Counted from the first letter of the stretch, positions 1-8,696 are shown. The stretch is DNA of 25,621 nucleotides from an uncultured Clostridia bacterium (GCA_948857205.1 CAQPRV010000119.1:1-25621); one strand, 5' to 3'. Translations and numbers: made by a program. Notes: a model not told the origin generated them from the letters alone.

Positions 1-1
1 A

Positions 2-982
2 AGGTACTTAGAAGATGAAATTATAGAGAAAGCAACAACAAATGCAGAAGGAAAAATAGAACTTGATTATAAAGAAGTACCAATAATGTGTAAAGTAAAA
101 GATATAGCAAAAACAAATGAGAAAATAACAAATATAGCAGATATAACAGAATATAGAGACGAAGATAAAAATATAGTTAAAGATAGAGACTCAGAAAGTA
201 ATAATGTTAAACTTCCAGAGGATAAAGATTTACCATCTTATAAAAATGAAGAAAAGGGAGATTATATCCCAGGACAACAAGATGATGATGACTTTGAAAA
301 AATAATAATTCCAGAAGAACCAGAACAACCAGAAGAGCCGAAGAAACCTGAAGAACCAGAAAAGATATTTGATTTAAGTCTAAGAAAATGGGTAACACAA
401 GCAATAGTTATTGAAGATGGAAAACAAACAATTAATAATACTGGACATAAGCCATATGATGACCCTGAACAAATTGTAAAGGTAGAATTACATAGAAAGA
501 AATTAAATAATGTAACAGTTAAATTTAGATATTCTATTAGGGTAACAAATGAAGGCGAAATTGAAGGCTATGCAAAAGAAGTAAAAGATTATATTCCAAA
601 GGGATTAAAATTTATAGCATCAGATAATCCAGGATGGAAAAATGAAGGTAATAATGTAATAACTACTAAATTACTTGAGAATAAATTGTTAAAACCAGGA
701 GAATTTGCTGATGTTGAAGTACTTCTTACTTGGATAAATAGCGAAGAAAATATTGGACTAAAAGTAAATACAGCAGAAATATCTAAAGATTACAATAAAT
801 ATGGAATACCAGACAAAGATTCTACACCAGATAATAAAAAGCCAGGGGAAGATGATATAGATGATGCACCAGTAATGTTATCTGTTAGTACAGGTCAAGT
901 TAGAATTTATTTTACAATAGGTTTTATAGTTCTAATTACAGTAGCAGGAGGAGTAACATTAATAAAAAGATATGTAATATAA
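2..982 (+). CDS. C-terminal part of a DUF11/D2-repeat surface protein (5' end outside window)
   Basis: The reading frame is open from base 2, so this is the 3' end of a larger gene cut by the window edge. An in-frame ATG at 86 is internal and lies inside a conserved repeat strand (EVPIMCKVK). The visible part holds the end of one repeat closed by a GQQDDDDFEK linker, a Pro/Glu/Lys-rich spacer at about 300-365, a final repeat starting FDLSLRKW at 368, and the C-terminal tail LSVSTGQ + about 23 hydrophobic residues + KRYVI. It is a close paralogue of the complete 1346-6721 gene and matches the last part of that protein nearly throughout. By family logic it is a cell-surface stalk protein held at the membrane or wall. 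Its binding target is outside the window. A terminator follows at 1007. Confidence 0.85.
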   Translation, partial: RYLEDEIIEKATTNAEGKIELDYKEVPIMCKVKDIAKTNEKITNIADITEYRDEDKNIVKDRDSESNNVKLPEDKDLPSYKNEEKGDYIPGQQDDDDFEKIIIPEEPEQPEEPKKPEEPEKIFDLSLRKWVTQAIVIEDGKQTINNTGHKPYDDPEQIVKVELHRKKLNNVTVKFRYSIRVTNEGEIEGYAKEVKDYIPKGLKFIASDNPGWKNEGNNVITTKLLENKLLKPGEFADVEVLLTWINSEENIGLKVNTAEISKDYNKYGIPDKDSTPDNKKPGEDDIDDAPVMLSVSTGQVRIYFTIGFIVLITVAGGVTLIKRYVI

Positions 983-1006
983 ATTACAAAATATAATATT
1001 ATTTTT

Positions 1007-1041
1007 AAGAAGAGGACTTTTAAAGTTTTCTTCTTTTAATT
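1007..1041 (+). terminator. Intrinsic terminator after the partial surface-protein gene
   Basis: Arms 1007-1020 and 1022-1035 can pair over 14 positions with two G-U pairs (AAGAAGAGGACTTT with AAAGTTTTCTTCTT; the innermost bases form the real loop). A T-rich tail follows. It lies 25 nt after the stop codon at 982. The rest of the 983-1345 gap is AT-rich. I see no convincing gene or promoter there. Confidence 0.75.
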
Positions 1042-1345
1042 TTTATACAAATGTATTTAATAAATTTATACTATTAATTTATAATAAAAAGGATTAGGTT
1101 TTAGCGGAAAATTGCAATTAATAAAGTTAAAGCAGTAATATATTGATTATATTACAAAAATGTAATATAATTGTAATATGGGCAACTTTTTATGCAAACA
1201 ATACAAGAAAGCATTTCCGTAGAAGTAAAAGAGGCAAAAAAAGAATACAAAAAAAGTATAAAAAAAGCAATATTGACTTAATAAAAAAATATTGTAAAAT
1301 TATATATAGAGATATTATTAATTAAGAGATGAAAAGGAGAAAAAA

Positions 1346-4300
1346 ATGAAGCTAAAAAGAACTCTAATAATAGTAATAAGTATAATGATTTTTTGCATAT
1401 TATTATGTTATCAGAGTGCAGTATATGCAGAAGGAACCATGTATTTAGGAATTACAGAATTAATGTCAAATAACGAAGTAGATCTTGGAACAGGAGCAAA
1501 AAGCTACTTTGGATATGGAATAGGAAATCCATATGATAGTGACACAACAGTTAAGGGAGCAAAGATATGGAATATAGTACAATATGCTAGCGAGACAGAT
1601 GACACTCCAATAGATGCACAACATGCTAGTATATATTGTGTAAAGGCTGGAGTTGGCTTTTCTGATTCCAAAAAAAGGCAAGAATATGACATTTTCTATG
1701 ATATGAAGAAAGAAAGAGAACAAATAAAAAGACAAAACGAAACATTAAAATCAATAGTAGAAGGAGAAATCACATTAGAAGATGGAACTAAAATAAATAA
1801 ATATAATGCTATCTTGGCTATTTTAGATAATTTTTATATAATTGGAAAATCAGCGCCAGAAGAAAAAGACGCATTATTACAAGCAGCAGGAATAGATAGT
1901 GAAGCATGGGATTTACAATTAAACGAGGATGATGTTAAAGCAGTACAACAATCAGCATTATGGTATTTTACAAATTATGGAGATTCTTTATATGATAAAA
2001 CTGAAAAAACATCATGGTTAAATTACACAACAGACGGAAGAAACTATACTAGTTTAAGTGATTTTAGATTACATGATACAGATGAAGGAATTCAAAGACA
2101 AGCGCAAGCAGAAATATTATATAAATATTTAATAAAAAAGGCAAAAGAAAATGCAAAGAATTATGATACAACAACAACTTCAAATACACCAGCAAAGGTT
2201 AATACAACAACATTAAACTATGAAACTATTGGTGAAAACTATATAGTTGGACCAATAAATATCACTGAAAATTCAAATAATATACCATATACAATAAAAT
2301 TCATGGTAAAAGAAGAAGAGACAGACTTTTCATCATATAGTTTATTAGATGAAAATAAAATACCTACAGAAAAATCAATTAAACAATTAGTTGGAAAAGA
2401 CTTTTATATATCAATTCCAAAAAGCAGTATAACAATAGCAAATTTAAATATAGGAATAGATATTAGTTATAGTAATACAGAATTAACTCTTTGTGCATCA
2501 AGTAAAAATAATAGTGCGCAACCAGTAGTAATACCATCAAAGAAACTAGAAACAATTCCTTTCAAATTAGCTACAATTTCTAGAAAATTTGACTTGGCAT
2601 TAAGAAAATATATAACAAAAGTAAATGATGTAGAGTTAACAGAAGCAACATCAAGAGTTCCAAAGATCGAAGAAGAATCACTAGAAGATGGAACAACAGC
2701 AATATATAAACACAAAAAAGATCCTGTAACAGTAAAAACAGGAGATAAAGTTACATATAAAATTACAATATATAATGAAGGAGAAAAAGCAGGAAGAGCA
2801 ACAGAGATTATTGATCAATTACCAACAGGATTAAAATTTAAAAATATTGTAAGCGGAAACTTTAAATTAGGAACTTATAACGAAAGTAGAGATAATGCCT
2901 TAATATTAATAAGGAAAGATGGAGATACAAAAAATTTAGATGCTTATACTAAAGGAAGTTTAAGTTCAGAAACTAGTACAAGTCAAGAAACAATTGAAAT
3001 AGAATGTGAAGTAAAAGCAATAGCAGACTCAAAAAATCATAAAATATTAACAAATGTTGCATGGATATCAAAAGAAGTAGATGGTGAAACAAATGTAGAA
3101 ATAACAGACCAAAAAAGGGCAGATAGAGATTCTGAACCAAGTACAAGACCAGATGTGAATAAAGATAATATGTCTGATTATCTAGGAAAAGACAATAAAG
3201 ATACATTAAATGATTCAAATTATTTTTACAAAGGACAACAAGATGATGATGACTTTGAAAAATTAGTTTTAATGCCAGAAACATTTGACTTAAAATTAGT
3301 AAAACGTATTGTTGCAGTAAATGGTACTAAAATTCCAGAAAGAATAGAAAGTGTAGATGTAAGCAAATTAAATGTCATAGATGGAAATACAACAGCAAAT
3401 TATAAACTAAACAAAGAACCTATTGCTGTAAAAAAAGGAGATATTATTACATATACTTTTAGAATATATAATGAAGGAACAATAGATGGATATGCATCAG
3501 AAATAACTGAAGATATACCAGATGGATTACAATTCCTATGGTCAGAAAAAGAAGGAACAGATTTAAAAGCAGATAAATCCTTTACAGATGAAGAAAAATC
3601 AGCAATCGAATTTAACCAAAAATTTCTATGGGGAAAATTTATATATGATGATAAAAAAGAAAATATTATTCAAATATCAACGAACTACTTAGATATGTAT
3701 AGAGGAGAGCCAGCACCAGCAGAAGGAGAAGACATGAGAGTTCCTGTTACTGAAAACATAATAAAAGCCTTTGGAAGAAATGATGGAACAAAAACAGAAG
3801 CCGACTTATCTTATAAAGAAATATCAGTAAAATTAAAAGTAGTATCAGATAATATTACTGGTACAGTAATAAGAAATGAAGCAGAAATTTCAGAAGACAC
3901 AGATGAAAATGGAAATCCTGTAGATGATAGAGATTCAGACACGGAAGAATGGGTGAAATATGAAGATGATGAAGACTATGATAATTTAATATTACAATCA
4001 TTTGATCTAGCTTTAAGAAAATTTATTGTAGCAGTAAGCAAAGACGAAACAATAGAAAGTAGTGAATACCTAAAAAACAGTGATGGCTCTTATAAAAGAG
4101 CGCCAAAAGTTGACACATCAAAATTAAATACGGAAGATGAATATGGAAGATTAATAACAACAGCAATATATAATCATACAAAAGAACCAGTAGAAGTAAG
4201 TAAGAATGATATAGTAGTATATATGGTAAGAGTTTATAATGAAGGTGACATAGATGGATATGCAAGTGAAATAAAAGATCATTTACCTCCATATTTAGAA

Positions 4301-6721
4301 TTTGTAAAAAGCGACTTTAATGATAAGTATGACTGGAAAGTATCAGAAGATGGAAAGACAGTAACAACAAAATATTTAGGTGATACTAAGAATAAGATTA
4401 ATAAAATTGCAAAAAATGAAGATGGAAAAATAGTATTATCATATAAAGAAGTACCAATAATGTGTAAAGTAAAAGGTACAGCAAAAGTAAACCAAAAAAT
4501 AACAAATATAGCAGATATAACGGAATATAGAGATGGGGACAAAAAGATAATTACAGATAGAGATTCACAAATTAATAATGTAGAACTTCCAGATGATGAA
4601 AAATTACCATCATATAAAGATGAAGAAAAGGGTGAATATATAGCTGGACAACAAGATGATGATGATTTTGAAAAAGTAATTATACATGAAAGACCAGTTG
4701 AAACTGAAAAAGTATTTGATTTAAGTTTAAGAAAATTTATTATAGCAATTAGTGATGATGAGACAATAGATGATAGTGAATATTTAAAAGAGCCAGATGG
4801 AACCTATAAAAGAGAGCCAAAAGTAGATACATCAAAATTAAATACAAAAGACGAAAAAGGAAATACAATAACAACAGCAATATATAAGCATACAAAAGAG
4901 CCTGTAAAAGTAAATAAAAACAATATAGTAATATATATGTTAAGAATTTATAATGAAGGTAGTATAGATGGATATGCAAGTGAAATAAAAGACTATTTAC
5001 CAACAAACTTAGAATATGTAAATAGTGAATTTAATAACAAATATGGATGGAAGGCAACAGAAGATGGAAGAATAGTTACAACAAGATATTTAGAAGAAAG
5101 TATAATTAACAAAGCTGAAAGTGATGAAGATGGCAAAATAACATTATCATACAAAGAAGTACCAATAATGTGTAAAGTAAAAGACACATCTAAAGTAAAC
5201 GAAAAAATAACAAACTTAGCAGAAATATCTGAATATAAAGATGGAGATAAAAAAGATATTAAAGATAGAGACTCTCAAAGCAATAATATAAATCTTCCAA
5301 AGGATGAAGAACTACCATCATATAAAGATGATGAAAAAGGTGAATATATAGCAGGACAACAAGATGATGATGACTTTGAAAAGGTTATAATTCCTGAAAC
5401 TCCTATAATTCCTGAAGAATTATTTGACTTAAGCTTAAGAAAATTTATTATTGCAGTAAGTAGTGATGAAACAATAGATGATAAGGACTATTTAAAAGAT
5501 GAAAGCGGATTATATAAAAGAGAACCAGTAGTAGATACAACAAAATTAAATACAAAGGATGAAAAAGGAGATTTTATAACAACAGCAACATATAACCATA
5601 CAAAAGAACCAGTATTAGTAAAACGAAATGATATAGTAGTATATATGTTAAGAGTTTACAACGAGGGTCAAATAGATGGATATGCAAGTGAAATAAAAGA
5701 TCATTTACCATTTTATCTTGAATTTGTAGATGGTGACTTCAATAAAAAATATGGATGGAACCTATCAGAAGATGGAAGAACGGTTACAACAAGATACTTA
5801 GAAGACAAAATAATAACAAAAGCAACAAAAAATGCAGAAGGAAAAATAGTATTAGATTATAATGAAGTACCAATAATGTGTAAAGTAAAAGGTGATATAA
5901 CAGAAAGTACAAAGATTACTAATATAGCGGATATAACAGAATATAAAGACGAAAACAACAAAGATGTAAAAGATAGAGATTCACAAATAAATAATGTAGT
6001 CTTACCAGAAGATAAAGACTTACCAACATATAAAGATAACGAAAAAGGAAGTTATATTTCAGGGCAACAAGATGATGATGATTTTGAAAAATTAGTAATA
6101 AAAACCTTTGATTTAGCCTTAAGAAAATGGGTAACACAAGCAATTGTAATTGAAGATGGAAAACAAAATGTAAAAAATACAGGACATCAACCTTTTGATG
6201 ATCCAGAACAAGTTGTAAAAGTAGAATTACATAGAAAGAAATTAGACAAAGTAACAGTCAAATTTAGATATTCAATTAGAGTAATAAATGAAGGTGACGT
6301 TGAAGGTTATGCAAAAGAAATAAAAGATTATATCCCAAAAGGATTAAAATTTATAGAAGCAGATAATCCAGGCTGGAAAGATGAAGGAAATAATGTAATA
6401 ACAACAAAATTACTAGAAGACAGATTATTAAAGCCAGGAGAATATGCTGATATAGAAGTGCTACTTACTTGGACAAATGGTGAAAATAACATAGGACTCA
6501 AAGTAAATACAGCAGAAATATCTAAAGATTATAACAAATTTGGATTACCAGATAAAGATTCAACACCAGACAATAAGAAACAAGGCGAAGACGATATTGA
6601 CGATGCACCAGTAATGTTATCTATAGGTACAGGGCAAATTAGGATATTCTTTACAATGTCATTTATCTTATTAATAACAGTTGGTGGAGGAATAATGTTA
6701 ATTAAAAGATACGCTTTATAA
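1346..6721 (+). CDS. Thioester-domain surface adhesin with six DUF11/D2-type repeats
   Basis: This is a 1791-residue secreted surface protein; an AAAAGGAG ribosome site at about 1331 supports the start. Residues 1-28 form a signal peptide (hydrophobic core, then SAVYA|E). Residues 30-280 resemble thioester adhesion domains (TED): IYC at Cys98 and QSALWYF with Gln202 match the Cys and QxxxW motifs that form an internal thioester for covalent attachment to host targets. Six repeats of about 230-240 residues begin with FDL at 415, 647, 886, 1124, 1360 and 1588. They carry YNEG..DGYASEI.D.LP and KITNIADI strands and mostly end in GQQDDDDFEK. This DUF11/isopeptide-D2 pattern suggests Lys-Asn isopeptide bonds, for example Lys892-Asn1054 (inferred). 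The tail is LSIGTGQ (1758-1764), a hydrophobic segment and KRYAL. Repeats 3-5 are very similar, so copy number could change by recombination. The surface-stalk call is firm; thioester chemistry is inferred. Confidence 0.85.
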   Translation: MKLKRTLIIVISIMIFCILLCYQSAVYAEGTMYLGITELMSNNEVDLGTGAKSYFGYGIGNPYDSDTTVKGAKIWNIVQYASETDDTPIDAQHASIYCVKAGVGFSDSKKRQEYDIFYDMKKEREQIKRQNETLKSIVEGEITLEDGTKINKYNAILAILDNFYIIGKSAPEEKDALLQAAGIDSEAWDLQLNEDDVKAVQQSALWYFTNYGDSLYDKTEKTSWLNYTTDGRNYTSLSDFRLHDTDEGIQRQAQAEILYKYLIKKAKENAKNYDTTTTSNTPAKVNTTTLNYETIGENYIVGPINITENSNNIPYTIKFMVKEEETDFSSYSLLDENKIPTEKSIKQLVGKDFYISIPKSSITIANLNIGIDISYSNTELTLCASSKNNSAQPVVIPSKKLETIPFKLATISRKFDLALRKYITKVNDVELTEATSRVPKIEEESLEDGTTAIYKHKKDPVTVKTGDKVTYKITIYNEGEKAGRATEIIDQLPTGLKFKNIVSGNFKLGTYNESRDNALILIRKDGDTKNLDAYTKGSLSSETSTSQETIEIECEVKAIADSKNHKILTNVAWISKEVDGETNVEITDQKRADRDSEPSTRPDVNKDNMSDYLGKDNKDTLNDSNYFYKGQQDDDDFEKLVLMPETFDLKLVKRIVAVNGTKIPERIESVDVSKLNVIDGNTTANYKLNKEPIAVKKGDIITYTFRIYNEGTIDGYASEITEDIPDGLQFLWSEKEGTDLKADKSFTDEEKSAIEFNQKFLWGKFIYDDKKENIIQISTNYLDMYRGEPAPAEGEDMRVPVTENIIKAFGRNDGTKTEADLSYKEISVKLKVVSDNITGTVIRNEAEISEDTDENGNPVDDRDSDTEEWVKYEDDEDYDNLILQSFDLALRKFIVAVSKDETIESSEYLKNSDGSYKRAPKVDTSKLNTEDEYGRLITTAIYNHTKEPVEVSKNDIVVYMVRVYNEGDIDGYASEIKDHLPPYLEFVKSDFNDKYDWKVSEDGKTVTTKYLGDTKNKINKIAKNEDGKIVLSYKEVPIMCKVKGTAKVNQKITNIADITEYRDGDKKIITDRDSQINNVELPDDEKLPSYKDEEKGEYIAGQQDDDDFEKVIIHERPVETEKVFDLSLRKFIIAISDDETIDDSEYLKEPDGTYKREPKVDTSKLNTKDEKGNTITTAIYKHTKEPVKVNKNNIVIYMLRIYNEGSIDGYASEIKDYLPTNLEYVNSEFNNKYGWKATEDGRIVTTRYLEESIINKAESDEDGKITLSYKEVPIMCKVKDTSKVNEKITNLAEISEYKDGDKKDIKDRDSQSNNINLPKDEELPSYKDDEKGEYIAGQQDDDDFEKVIIPETPIIPEELFDLSLRKFIIAVSSDETIDDKDYLKDESGLYKREPVVDTTKLNTKDEKGDFITTATYNHTKEPVLVKRNDIVVYMLRVYNEGQIDGYASEIKDHLPFYLEFVDGDFNKKYGWNLSEDGRTVTTRYLEDKIITKATKNAEGKIVLDYNEVPIMCKVKGDITESTKITNIADITEYKDENNKDVKDRDSQINNVVLPEDKDLPTYKDNEKGSYISGQQDDDDFEKLVIKTFDLALRKWVTQAIVIEDGKQNVKNTGHQPFDDPEQVVKVELHRKKLDKVTVKFRYSIRVINEGDVEGYAKEIKDYIPKGLKFIEADNPGWKDEGNNVITTKLLEDRLLKPGEYADIEVLLTWTNGENNIGLKVNTAEISKDYNKFGLPDKDSTPDNKKQGEDDIDDAPVMLSIGTGQIRIFFTMSFILLITVGGGIMLIKRYAL

Positions 6722-6745
6722 TTGCCACTGGGGACGGAGAATTTT
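6722..6745. repeat. GGGGACGG-type repeat, inverted copy
   Basis: This stretch begins at the base after the adhesin stop codon and contains CACTGGGGACGGAGAATTTT. Its reverse complement nearly matches the unit at 7360-7382 (AAATCTCCGTCCCCAATGGC), so the two form inverted ends about 640 bp apart. GGGGACGG-containing repeats are widespread interspersed elements in Firmicutes and often accompany REP-type Y1 transposases. No transposase is visible here. Confidence 0.6.
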
Positions 6746-6810
6746 AGCAATAGTTAATGTGATTTACAATCTTAATATATTATTGGAGTATTAAAAAGTT
6801 TAAAAAAAGT

Positions 6811-6847
6811 GAGATTTGGGTTAAAATTATAACTCAAATCTCATTTT
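6811..6847 (+). terminator. Intrinsic terminator of the adhesin gene
   Basis: A 12-bp stem joins GAGATTTGGGTT (6811-6822) to AACTCAAATCTC (6831-6842) with one G-U pair and an 8-nt loop. ATTTTG follows. It is the first strong hairpin downstream of the stop codon at 6721. Confidence 0.65.
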
Positions 6848-6911
6848 GTCATTGATGACAGAAAGTTTTAGTAAGTATTGTTATTTGAGATAGAGCACTT
6901 TTGTAATATAG

Positions 6912-6952
6912 TTTTATACAATAGGAAAGTTATACTTTCCTATTGTATAAAA
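6912..6952. repeat. Perfect 19-bp inverted repeat (hairpin)
   Basis: Arms 6912-6930 and 6934-6952 are perfectly complementary over 19 bp, with only TAT between them. Each arm contains ATACAATAGGAAAGT or its complement. The right arm runs directly into the interspersed repeat at 6946. It could be a second terminator (T-rich on either strand) or the end of a mobile repeat. Confidence 0.7.
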
Positions 6953-7056
6953 GCTACAATCGCTAGCCCTTTGAGATTAACTCATTATAGTCCAAAACTC
7001 AAATCGGGCAAGAACAAATTAAAGAAAATCTTTGATTTTCTTATTTGTTCTAATAT
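6946..7056 (+). repeat. Interspersed repeat family A, copy 1
   Basis: About 110 bp match 12402-12510 with roughly 9 differences and one single-base indel. Landmarks are AAAAGCTACAATCGCTAGC at the left, AACTCAAATCGGGC in the middle, and a right-hand hairpin in which AGAACAAAT..AAGAAAATC pairs with GATTTTCTT..ATTTGTTCT. The short open frame here looks incidental. No target duplication is evident. Confidence 0.75.
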
Positions 7057-7285
7057 TGTATTAGATTCTAAATTTTCCTAGATATTTTAAATATAGATGG
7101 AAAAGAAAGATTTTGGAGATTTCAAATATTAAAATTTTAAGAAGATATATTCTGAAAAGTTATAATAGATTTATTTTTAAATAAAGAATTAAAAATATTC
7201 TTTAACTATATTAACTAATGTTTTTGCATAAAAATAATCACTTTCAGGAATTTATGTCTTCAATAAGAAATAAAAAACTTTAGTC

Positions 7286-7402
7286 AAAAATTTCCGTGTC
7301 CCAATGCCAAAAAAAGATTATCAAAGATTTCCGTCCTCCAATGGCAAAAAGAGATTGCCAAAAATCTCCGTCCCCAATGGCACCCAATGGCAATGACATT
7401 GC
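7286..7402 (+). repeat. Three tandem units of a GGGGACGG-type (CCGTCC) repeat
   Basis: Units of about 37 bp lie end to end at 7286-7322, 7323-7359 and 7360-7402. Each has A-rich sequence, then T(T/C)TCCGTC and CCAATG(G/C)C. The last unit diverges and ends in a small palindrome, GCAATGACATTGC (7390-7402). The third unit is an inverted partner of 6722-6745. There are no spacers, so this is not a CRISPR array. Bases 7057-7285 between the repeats are AT-rich with no recognisable gene. Confidence 0.7.
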
Positions 7403-7427
7403 AAAAAAAGATAAGTTATAGTAAAAT
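7399..7427 (+). promoter_or_regulatory. Sigma-A-type promoter for the PLP-enzyme operon
   Basis: TTGCAA (7399-7404), a 17-nt spacer and TAAAAT (7422-7427) lie 30 nt upstream of the start at 7458. The -35 box overlaps the right end of the tandem repeat, whose final palindrome supplies TTGC. Confidence 0.55.
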
Positions 7428-7457
7428 ATGATAAATAATGTAATAAGGAGATATATT

Positions 7458-8696
7458 ATGAGTGAAGAAGAAATACTAAAATTATCAAAGGAAACAGAGA
7501 TAGAAATAAAAGAACAATTAGATAAAGCTAACAAGATATGTGAAAATAATAGCAAAAAGGTATTAGACGCATTTCAAGAATGCAATTTACAAGAATTACA
7601 TTTAGTTTCTTCAACAGGATATGGAATAGATGAAGCAGGTAGAAATAAAATAGAAGAAATTTATGCAAAAATTTTTAAAGCAGAAGATAGTTTAGTTAGA
7701 ACACAACTAATATCAGGAACACATGCCTTATCAGTAACTTTATCTGCATTATTACGTCCAGATGATACAATGATAAGTCTTACAGGGGAACCATATGATA
7801 CGTTACAAACCGTTATTGGTATTGGAAAAGAAGAAAGTAAAAGTTCTTTAAAGTCTTTTGGAATTAGATATGAACAAATAGAATTAATTGAAAATGATTT
7901 TGATATAGCTACAATTAAAGAAAGATTAAGTAAAAAAGATGTAAAATTAGTAGAAATTCAAAGATCAAGAGGATATTCAACTAGAAAGAGTCTAACAATA
8001 GAGAAAATAGAAAAGGCAATTAATGCAATAAGAGATGTTAATAAAGATGTAATAATAATGGTAGATAATTGTTATGGGGAATTTGTTCAAGAGAGAGAAC
8101 CAATTGAGGTCGGAGCAGATATTGCAGTAGGTTCGCTAATGAAAAATTTAGGAGCAGGAATTGCAACTTCTGGAGCTTATATTGTGGGTAAAAAAGATTT
8201 AGTTGAATTATGTGCTGAAAGATTAACATCTCCTGGAATAGGAAAGGAAATTGGACCATCACTTAATCAAAACCCATTGCTTTTAAAAGGTTTGTTTTTT
8301 GCACCTAGCGTAGTTGCAAGTAGTATAAAAACTGCAATATTTGCAAGTCGAATCTTAGAAAAGTTAGGATATAAGGTTGAACCATATTATAAGGAGGAAA
8401 GAGCTGATATAGTTCAGACTATAAGTTTAGGTTCAGAGCAAGATTTAGTTAAGTTTTGTCAAGGAATTCAAAAAGGTTCTCCGATAGATTCAGAGGTTAT
8501 GCCTTTTCCAAGTGATATGGGTGGATATGATGATAAAGTTATTATGGCAGCAGGAACTTTTACACAAGGGTCTACAATTGAGCTTAGTTGTGATGGTCCA
8601 ATTAGACCACCATATATTGCGTATATGCAAGGAGGGCTTACTTATGAATATGGGAAATTGGGAATTTTAAAAGCAATAGAATTTATGAAAAAATAG
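7458..8696 (+). CDS. YnbB-type PLP-dependent enzyme (methionine gamma-lyase / aluminium-resistance family)
   Basis: A 412-residue fold-type I PLP enzyme of the Met_gamma_lyase family (B. subtilis YnbB-like; historically 'aluminium resistance protein'). Visible marks are SSTGYGIDEAGR near residue 51, RTQLISGTHA at 81-90, the PLP-ring Asp203 in MVDNCYGEF, and Lys229 in GSLMKNLGAGIA as the likely Schiff-base lysine. The C-terminal domain contains MPFPSDMGGYDDKVIMAAGTF-like and PIRPPYIAYMQGG motifs. Length is typical of the family. A longer frame opens at 7428, but AAGGAG at 7444 places the start at 7458. The reaction of the family is poorly established; C-S lyase activity on sulfur amino acids is the usual annotation. 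It is the first gene of a likely operon with the next two. Confidence 0.9.
   Translation: MSEEEILKLSKETEIEIKEQLDKANKICENNSKKVLDAFQECNLQELHLVSSTGYGIDEAGRNKIEEIYAKIFKAEDSLVRTQLISGTHALSVTLSALLRPDDTMISLTGEPYDTLQTVIGIGKEESKSSLKSFGIRYEQIELIENDFDIATIKERLSKKDVKLVEIQRSRGYSTRKSLTIEKIEKAINAIRDVNKDVIIMVDNCYGEFVQEREPIEVGADIAVGSLMKNLGAGIATSGAYIVGKKDLVELCAERLTSPGIGKEIGPSLNQNPLLLKGLFFAPSVVASSIKTAIFASRILEKLGYKVEPYYKEERADIVQTISLGSEQDLVKFCQGIQKGSPIDSEVMPFPSDMGGYDDKVIMAAGTFTQGSTIELSCDGPIRPPYIAYMQGGLTYEYGKLGILKAIEFMKK

Noticed and set aside
1192..1281. 29-codon frame (MQTIQESISVEVKEAKK..) between the two surface-protein genes
   Set aside because: The amphipathic composition is tempting, but there is no ribosome site, the A-rich DNA gives Lys/Glu frames by chance, and I recognise no homologue.
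1273..1310. TTGACT-based promoter for the adhesin gene
   Set aside because: No acceptable -10 hexamer lies at 16-18 nt. The nearby TA-rich stretches are background.
1143..1325. 60-codon Lys/Arg-rich open frame upstream of the adhesin
   Set aside because: It has no ribosome site, low-complexity AAA-rich codons and no family resemblance.
983..1345. Cyclic-di-GMP riboswitch upstream of the adhesin, suggested by the GGDEF gene in the window
   Set aside because: I could not find the conserved GGCACGCAAAG-like core or the tetraloop-receptor layout. The region is AT-rich without the needed GC stems.
6878..7081. 67-codon open frame downstream of the adhesin
   Set aside because: It runs through the 19-bp hairpin and family A repeat. 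The second copy of the repeat has a similar open frame with amino-acid changes, which fits a non-coding repeat.
7286..7402. Tandem 37-bp units as a possible CRISPR array
   Set aside because: Units are contiguous, have no unique spacers and no cas genes nearby. They match the GGGGACGG interspersed repeat type.
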